DNA from: JARFQW01 sp963842955
GTDB taxonomy: Bacteria; Pseudomonadota; Gammaproteobacteria; Steroidobacterales; XN24
Assembly: GCA_963842955.1 (NCBI GenBank)
Contig: CAWJIJ010000011.1
Coordinates: 744,001-808,000, forward strand
Reading direction: 5' to 3'
Length of the DNA: 64,000 bases
The translations under genes were made by a program, and so were the position numbers. This document shows positions 58,641 to 64,000 of this stretch, piece by piece; position 1 is the stretch's first letter, and each line of letters opens with the position of its first letter. Under the pieces are notes generated by a model. It did no database searches, had not been told where the DNA came from, and was given only the letters and a program-made list of their open reading frames with translations.

Positions 58641-61149
58641 TCGTCGCGCAACCCGGTGGCCGTGGAGGTATGGATCGTCCGCCATGCCGGCCAGGCGCCT
58701 GCCAGCAACGCGGCTACCAGGGAAAGAAGCAGGGCCTGGCCGAGAATGACCGGATCGAGGGAGAAGTCCATGCTCCATCCAAAGGACCGGGCGTTGATCA
58801 CGAATACGAGCAGAGCGGCCAGCACAATGCCCACGGGCAGCGCAAGCAGTCCGGCACCCAGGCCCATCAGGCCCGTCTGACCGAGTATCAGCCCGGCCAG
58901 GCCACGGGGCGTCCATCCCACGGCCCGCAGTACGCTGAATTCCCTGATGCGCTCGAGCTGAAGCGCCTGCAGCGCGCTCAGCATGCCGAGAAATGCGACC
59001 AGCCCGACGAGGAGCTGGAGAACCCGGGTGATCGTAAACGTCCGGTCGAATATCTCGAGGGAGATCTGGCGGATTTCTGCGTTCGCCGCGAAATCCAGCC
59101 CTGCGTGGTCGGCGAGATACGCTTCGAGGCGGGGCCGCAGTGCGTCGCGCTGACCCTCCTCGGCCATGATCCCGATTCCCTGCAGGCCGGGATCGTTCCA
59201 GATCGCGCGATAGTGCTCCAGCGAGAACATGGCCGAGCCCTGGTCGCTGGAGTAATCAATAAACACGCCGGTCACAGGCCACGTCCGCGGCCCACCCGGT
59301 GTCGGCACAGTCAGCGTGTCACCAACGGCCAGGCCGCGCTTTCGCGCAAATGGCTCCGAGAGCAGCACCCCGGTGCCGTCCCGAAAGCTGGCCACCGCCG
59401 TTTCCCTGTCACCTTCCAGAAACCTGATCGTCAGGTCCCGCGAGCCGGGGTCGACGGCCCAGAGCCGGATCTGTCCGTCGCCGGTGGTGAGCCGGCGACG
59501 CTGGGAACGGGTCACATCGGCGACGCCGGGAACGTCCGCAAGGGACGCGGTCAATGCATCCACATCGCCGCCCCCGGCCGCAAACGCCTCATCGATAGCG
59601 AAATAGTAGTCGGAGGTCAGCGTTTGCTGCAGCCACTGGTCCACACTCCCTCTGAAGCTCGCGATCATCAGGCCGACCCCGACCACCGTGGAGATCGCCA
59701 CGGTCAGCGCAGCGACCGCCACGCCAGTGCGGCTCAGCGACGCCGTGACACCTCGTACGGCGAGCCTGGAAACCGGTCCGCCCCTGTCCCTTGCCAGACG
59801 TTTCCACCGCCGACCATGATCGCCGCCAGTCCGGGGGGCGTGAACAGGGCGGCCGCGACGACCACGGCGAACAGGCCCGCAAAGGAAAGTACCAGTGAAC
59901 CGGCGCCCGCGCGCAGCAGCCACCAGCCCACCAGGGCCAGCGCAAGACCGCCGGCCGCCAGCCACGGCAGCTGCCGCCGCACCCGTCGCTCCAGCGATGC
60001 CCGGGTCAACATGGACCGGGGCGCGGTTCTTGCCGCCTCGACGGCGGGCGGGATCGCAGCCAGCAGGGAGGTACCCAGTCCCAGCAGCAGAGCCTTGATG
60101 AGGGACAAGGGCGGTATGCCCGCGGACTCTACCTGCACGCGGAAATAGAGATCGTCCACCGTGCGCAGCACCAGGGACGTCAGGCCCACGCCGAGGAGAA
60201 GCCCGAGAAGAATCCCCAGCAGCGTGCCGGGCACGCCGACCAGCAGGGCCTCGTACAGGGTGTTTCGAAACAGCTGGGCGGGAGTGACGCCCAGGCTCCG
60301 GGCCGTCCCGAAGGTGGTTCGCCGCCGAACCACGAGGAACGACAGCGTGCTGTAGACAAGAAACGCCCCGACCAGCAGCGCGAGCAGACTCAGCGCCAGC
60401 AGGTTGATGCGAAAAGCCCGGGTCATCTGGTCGAGACTGGTGGCCTGGGCCGCTGTTGGAATCAGCTCCACGCCATCCGGTAGCCAGTCCGCTACGCGCC
60501 GCTCGTCAGCGCTATCCATGATCAGATCGATACGCGTCAGGCGACCGGCCTGGCCGAGCAGTTCCTGGGCGGTGGCCATGTCCGCGAACAACAACCCGTC
60601 GGCACCCCGAGCCCGGGCATTGTCCAGTTCCAGCAGCGCCCCGATGACGAGAGCCGCGGCATCCCCCGTATCGTCCCGTGGCACCCGGCTGCCGACCGTC
60701 AGCCCGCGCGCCTCCGCGGCCTGGCGGGTCATGGCCACCGTGTCCGGGCGCGTCAGCAATGCCGTCAGGTCCACGCCCTCCGCCCCGGTACCCAGGTAAT
60801 CCCGGAACGGCGCCTCGGCGAAGGGGTCGACGCCGATCAGGCTGAAGGTCTCGCCGCCGGCCCGGATCCGCCCCTCGAGAACGGGCGCCGCAGCCTCGAA
60901 ACCCAGGTCTACCCGGAGCCGAGTGTAGATCTCGTCGTTCAGAAAGGGATCGGCGGGCACCGCCTGGTGGGTCGCCCGGCCAACAACCAGCTCGCGGGAG
61001 GCATCAAAGGCCTTCCGTGCCCCCCCGGCAGCGATATCAACGCCCAGCACGACCGCCACGCCCAGCGCTACCCCCGCCACCGACAGTGCGTACTGCCAGG
61101 GATGGCGAAGCAGGAATCGCAGGCCTGCCCGCTGCAACAGCCGGCTCAT
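58637..61149 (-). CDS. FtsX-type ABC transporter permease, frameshifted
   Basis: The first frame (61149 to about 59812) starts MSRLLQRAGLRFLLRHPWQYALSVAGVALGVAVVLG and carries the first FtsX domain and periplasmic region. The second, to 58637, continues after a frame change near 59802-59812 with RLAVRGVTASLSRTGVAVAALTVA and a second set of helices ending AWRTIHTSTATGL. Their sum is one base short of a multiple of three, so one missing base in a G-run restores a protein of about 837 residues, normal for this permease type. It is coupled to the ATPase gene by ATGA. The transporter probably handles lipoproteins or lipids. Confidence 0.88.
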
Positions 61150-61847
61150 CCGCTGATCGCCGGAAGCGCCTCATCGGTCAGCCGGCCGTCCCTGATGCTG
61201 AACACCCGGTCGGCTATGCCGACGACTTCCGGGCTATGGGTTGCCATGACCAGGGTGGCGCCCTCGCGGCGGCACAGGTCGTCCATCAGGTCCAGGACAC
61301 TCCGGGCGGTTTCCAGGTCCAGGTTCCCGGTCGGCTCGTCGGCTACCAGTAGTCCCGGCTTGTGCACCAACGCCCGGGCGACCGCCACGCGTTGCTGCTC
61401 GCCGCCGGACAACTCCTCGGGAAACGCCTCCGGCCGGTCACCAAGGCCAACGCGCCCGAGCCACTCGTTGGCCAGCTGCCGCGCGCGGGTGCCGGACTGG
61501 TCGGTAAGCTCCAGCGGCAGGAGAACGTTCTCCAGAGCCGTCAGGGTCGGGATGAGGTTGAAGAACTGGAATACAAAACCGATTCGCTGGCGGCGCACCA
61601 GGGCCAGTTCGGTCTCGCTGAGTCCGGCCACATCCCGGCCGTCCAGCAACACCCGGCCCCGGGTCGGGTGATCCAGGCAACCGACCAGGTTCAGCAAGGT
61701 GGACTTGCCGGATCCGCTGCGGCCCACGAGGACAGCAAACTGGCCCCGGGGAATATCGGCGCTGACATCCGCCAGCACGGTTCGCGTTCCGGCCGGGCCG
61801 GAATACTCCTTGGTCACGGACTCCAGCCGGATATGGGTGTCGATCAT
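61146..61847 (-). CDS. ABC transporter ATP-binding protein (MacB/LolD-like)
   Basis: The 233-residue ATPase has Walker A GRSGSGKST, Q-loop FVFQFFNLIPTLTALENV, signature LSGGEQQRVAVARALV, Walker B LLVADEPTGNLD and ATHSPEV. This is the LolD/MacB-type nucleotide-binding domain, pairing with FtsX permeases. The start is ATG 61847; the longer frame to 61913 adds non-conserved basic sequence. It is the first gene of the ATPase-permease-lipoprotein operon, and the stop overlaps the permease ATG. Confidence 0.95.
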   Translation of the reverse strand: MIDTHIRLESVTKEYSGPAGTRTVLADVSADIPRGQFAVLVGRSGSGKSTLLNLVGCLDHPTRGRVLLDGRDVAGLSETELALVRRQRIGFVFQFFNLIPTLTALENVLLPLELTDQSGTRARQLANEWLGRVGLGDRPEAFPEELSGGEQQRVAVARALVHKPGLLVADEPTGNLDLETARSVLDLMDDLCRREGATLVMATHSPEVVGIADRVFSIRDGRLTDEALPAISG

Positions 61848-61925
61848 CGTCCTGCCGCTCAAGGGGTTCCTGGAAGTGGCGAGCCGTTTCGTTCGTAGCT
61901 TGCCCGGGGCCAAGAGTTCGACGGG

Positions 61926-62453
61926 TCAGCGCTCCCGGTTTTCACGACGCCAGACCCAGGGCGGTACCCGGTCGTGCTCCGGAAGAGACCACAGGCCGAT
62001 ACCGGCTTCGCGGGCCGCCGTCTCCAGGCGCAATAACTCCGGGTCATCAGTGTACTGCCGGTAGACCCAGCTATGCCCGAGGCGAACCTGCTCGGCGTTG
62101 ACGTCCAAACCGTCACGAGCACGCACAACCCGGGCGACAAGGCGATCGTAGCGATCAATCTCCTCGACCTCCAGGCGGACGGTCTCCTCTTCGAGCAGAT
62201 CGGCCAGCGCAAACCGGCTGCGGCGGCTCCAGCCCTGCCCCCGCTCCGGGCTGTCGATGCCGAACAGCCTCACGCCGGTATCGGCGCCGTCTGCCGTGAC
62301 CACAAAGCTGTCGCCGTCGAGGACGCGCAGAACCCGGCCTTCGGTGGGCTGCCGCTGGTACTGGAGCCATACCAGTAGCGCGAGCATGGCGAACAGAATC
62401 GCCGCGGATTGCCAAAGCGGCCGCTGCCGTTGCCGCGGTGGCCTGTACGTCAC
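61926..62453 (-). CDS. Membrane-anchored thermonuclease-family protein
   Basis: The 175-residue protein has a basic N-terminus, one hydrophobic helix (AAILFAMLALLVWLQY) and a staphylococcal-nuclease-like domain: VLDGDSFVV, VRLFGIDSPE near 61-69 (Arg and Asp of the active site) and DRLVARVVR. It could hydrolyse nucleic acids in the periplasm, though in many anchored homologues the function is untested. Start is GTG 62451-62453, overlapping the lipase stop as GTGA, so the two are coupled. Coordinates and motifs are seen directly. Confidence 0.9.
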   Translation of the reverse strand: MTYRPPRQRQRPLWQSAAILFAMLALLVWLQYQRQPTEGRVLRVLDGDSFVVTADGADTGVRLFGIDSPERGQGWSRRSRFALADLLEEETVRLEVEEIDRYDRLVARVVRARDGLDVNAEQVRLGHSWVYRQYTDDPELLRLETAAREAGIGLWSLPEHDRVPPWVWRRENRER

Positions 62454-63850
62454 CGCCGATCATCCACACTGAGCAGGGCATGCAGAAGATTGTCCTGGAA
62501 ATGGATATTACCCGTCAGCCGATCATGGGCCTCGCACAGGAAGAACGGGTAGTCGAGGGGAAAATCGCTGTATCGATGGCGCTCCACCGTGGGGTCCAGC
62601 GTTTGCCGCGCGAGCAGCGAAGCCTTGGTCACGACACCGTCCCCGGGCTCAAGCATCAGCGCCTGGTAATCGATGTCGGGACGGCGATCCTCCACCTGGT
62701 CCGGCCAGAGGCGCAGCACGGAGTCGCCGCCCGACTCTTCAACGAGCAGCCGGGCCGGTGTCAGGTTGCAGTTTCCTCCGAAAATGATCAGACGATACTC
62801 GGGATCGGGTACCGGCACCGTGAGTGACCAGACGAATCGCCGGCCGCGCTCCAGGTGTTTCTCGAAATAGCGCTCGAGCAGTTCGAGGTAGGCCTCACCT
62901 TCCGTAGGGTCCGGATAGCCGCCGACAACACGTTCCCGCACGCCGGGGTCAAAAATGCCGAACCGGAACCGCCGCCAGAAGTCGATATCAAAGAGGTCCC
63001 GGTCCAGGGGACGACCGTCCGGCAGCACCAGCCAGTCGTTTATCGGGTGGGGCAGCACCTGCGGTCCGCTGGGAAACGTCGCGAGCATCTCCTGAGACAT
63101 GCGCCCGAGACCCACTTTCCGGCCTTCGAGAAAGCCCATTGCGGCGCTGACCGACCCCAGGCTCGGCGTTCCAAGGAGAACCACCCGGCGCACCCGTTCC
63201 GCGCCATCCAGGGTCACCGGGAAATCGTTGTCGTCGAGGACATCGGCGGTTCCGTAACGCAGGTAATAGCGCACCAGGAGACCGCCCATGCTGTGGGCCA
63301 CGACGTCCACTTTCAGCCCGGGATCGCCGTAGTCTTCTCGAATGGCAGCCAGGAACGCGTCGAAACGGACGACGCTGTCGACGTTGTCCTGGCGCCAGTC
63401 ATAGGCAAATACATAGACGCGCTTGTTGCCCGAGGCCGCGGGCTTGCCGGGGCGGGATCGCTCATAGCCCCCTGCGTTTTCGAGAACGTCGAGGATTTGG
63501 CCGTAGAAGTCCCGCCCGGCGGCCCGATCGGTCAGCCCGGTGACGACGAGGCCATCCGGCGCGGGTGTCAGGGTCTCGGGATCAATGGGAAGGGTCAGGT
63601 CCGCGTAGTCGTCGAACATGAGCCGGGAGAGGGATCCGGGCCAGACTTCCCGGCCCGTGGCGGCCTCGGCCAGCCGGCCGCCAAGGAGGCCGTGGACCAG
63701 GACAACCGGCGGCTGGCCGGCGGGGTTGGCCTGGTCGGCGTAAAGTCGGGTGAGATCCGGGCGCAGATCCCGGGAACAGGCGGACAGGCCCACCGCCGTG
63801 GCGAACACGAGAACCAGGGCGGGAAAAACAGCCGGTGACCGGGCAACCAT
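62450..63850 (-). CDS. LCAT-like alpha/beta hydrolase lipoprotein
   Basis: The 466-residue protein has a signal peptide with lipobox LSAC (Cys25), then VVLVHGLLGGRLAEAATGREVWPGS and VYVFAYDWRQDNVDSV, both typical of lecithin:cholesterol acyltransferase/PlaC-like enzymes, with the nucleophile Ser185 in AHSMGG. An acid and His are expected in the C-terminal half (GDGVVTKASLL; NIHFQD...LH). It is probably a surface or periplasmic acyltransferase/phospholipase. Start ATG 63850. It is coupled to the nuclease gene by GTGA; the PspB-like gene lies upstream. Confidence 0.9.
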   Translation of the reverse strand: MVARSPAVFPALVLVFATAVGLSACSRDLRPDLTRLYADQANPAGQPPVVLVHGLLGGRLAEAATGREVWPGSLSRLMFDDYADLTLPIDPETLTPAPDGLVVTGLTDRAAGRDFYGQILDVLENAGGYERSRPGKPAASGNKRVYVFAYDWRQDNVDSVVRFDAFLAAIREDYGDPGLKVDVVAHSMGGLLVRYYLRYGTADVLDDNDFPVTLDGAERVRRVVLLGTPSLGSVSAAMGFLEGRKVGLGRMSQEMLATFPSGPQVLPHPINDWLVLPDGRPLDRDLFDIDFWRRFRFGIFDPGVRERVVGGYPDPTEGEAYLELLERYFEKHLERGRRFVWSLTVPVPDPEYRLIIFGGNCNLTPARLLVEESGGDSVLRLWPDQVEDRRPDIDYQALMLEPGDGVVTKASLLARQTLDPTVERHRYSDFPLDYPFFLCEAHDRLTGNIHFQDNLLHALLSVDDRR

Positions 63851-63894
63851 GCCCGGCAGTCTAGGCAGGTCATGCGAGCTCCCACAAGCCGGTG

Positions 63895-64000
63895 TCAGTC
63901 CTCGAGCTTCGACAGCTCCCGGCGAAGCTCATAGCCCCGGTCCGTGACAATGCGCTCCAGGACCACGACCCGCTCCTCCAGGCGGCTCAGCCGATCGTCA
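63895..64000 (-). CDS. PspB-like protein, 3' end only
   Basis: A minus-strand frame enters from the right edge and stops at 63895-63897. The 34 visible residues (LSRLEERVVVLERIVTDRGYELRREL) form a coiled-coil C-terminus like those of phage-shock protein B, which helps PspC sense membrane stress. The assignment is tentative because only the tail is visible; other small coiled-coil proteins are possible. Confidence 0.55.
   Translation of the reverse strand, partial: DDRLSRLEERVVVLERIVTDRGYELRRELSKLED

Noticed and set aside
241..61149. Programmed ribosomal frameshifting as the cause of the split genes
   Set aside because: The sites share no slippery heptamer or downstream structure, affect unrelated genes, and almost all are +1 insertions at doubled or short-run bases, which fits sequence error better.
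1..64000. tRNA genes, CRISPR arrays, insertion sequences or phage integration
   Set aside because: I saw no tRNA-like cloverleaf, regularly spaced repeats, transposase or integrase. The longer intergenic regions hold only hairpins and repeats.

Overview
The window is about 64 kb of G+C-rich chromosome (roughly two thirds G+C by eye, not computed). It is dense with short operons on both strands, many joined by 1-4 base stop/start overlaps (ATGA, GTGA, TGATG). I see no rRNA, tRNA, CRISPR array, insertion sequence or prophage. The content (gamma-proteobacterial-type GshA, DUF2333, AlgH/YqgE, YheT, MsbA-like exporter, Xi-class GST, bactofilin, CheA-like kinase) suggests a free-living, respiring gammaproteobacterium. 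I cannot name a genus.

Layout. 0-3 kb: end of a lipoprotein gene, then a BlaI-type repressor with an M56 sensor-protease carrying a TonB-like C-terminus. 3-9 kb: gshA, a coupled nei / flavin-oxidoreductase-like / DUF2256-DUF3253 operon, small metabolic genes and a glutathionyl-hydroquinone reductase. 9-18 kb: mostly poorly characterised genes (DUF3667, exported AlgH, M48 lipoprotein protease, DUF2333, DUF2505) plus two terminator-like hairpin repeats. 18.5-21.7 kb: gnd-zwf-pgl, the oxidative pentose phosphate branch. 22-28 kb: glycerophosphodiesterase, MsbA-like ABC exporter, hydrolase and dehydrogenases. 28-33 kb: a tightly coupled operon of histidine phosphatase, acyl-CoA dehydrogenase, APH-family kinase, SDR, dimethylargininase and an unknown gene; its core resembles 4-hydroxyacyl-CoA (levulinate/ACAD11-type) catabolism. 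33-41 kb: membrane, TonB, thioesterase, phospholipase D and small genes. 41-50 kb: a signalling island with a membrane-anchored receiver protein, an AsmA protein, a CheA-like kinase / receiver / CheX operon, and a divergent receiver-Ser/Thr kinase. 50-57 kb: two tandem fadD genes, bactofilin, a GGDEF-EAL protein and an alcohol dehydrogenase. 57.5-64 kb: an Att-like ABC transporter with a lipocalin-like lipoprotein, an anchored nuclease, an LCAT-type lipase and the end of a PspB-like gene.

A striking global feature is that eight otherwise intact genes each carry one single-base frameshift. Seven have one extra base and one lacks a base, usually at a doubled or short-run base. This looks like consensus indel error, possibly in a draft or metagenome assembly, rather than eight real pseudogenes. 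I give these genes their full reconstructed spans, except the M56 and DUF2333 genes, which are listed by reading-frame segment. The best candidates for new biology are the signalling island at 40.9-49.6 kb and the ACAD/APH/SDR/phosphatase operon at 27.9-33.0 kb.
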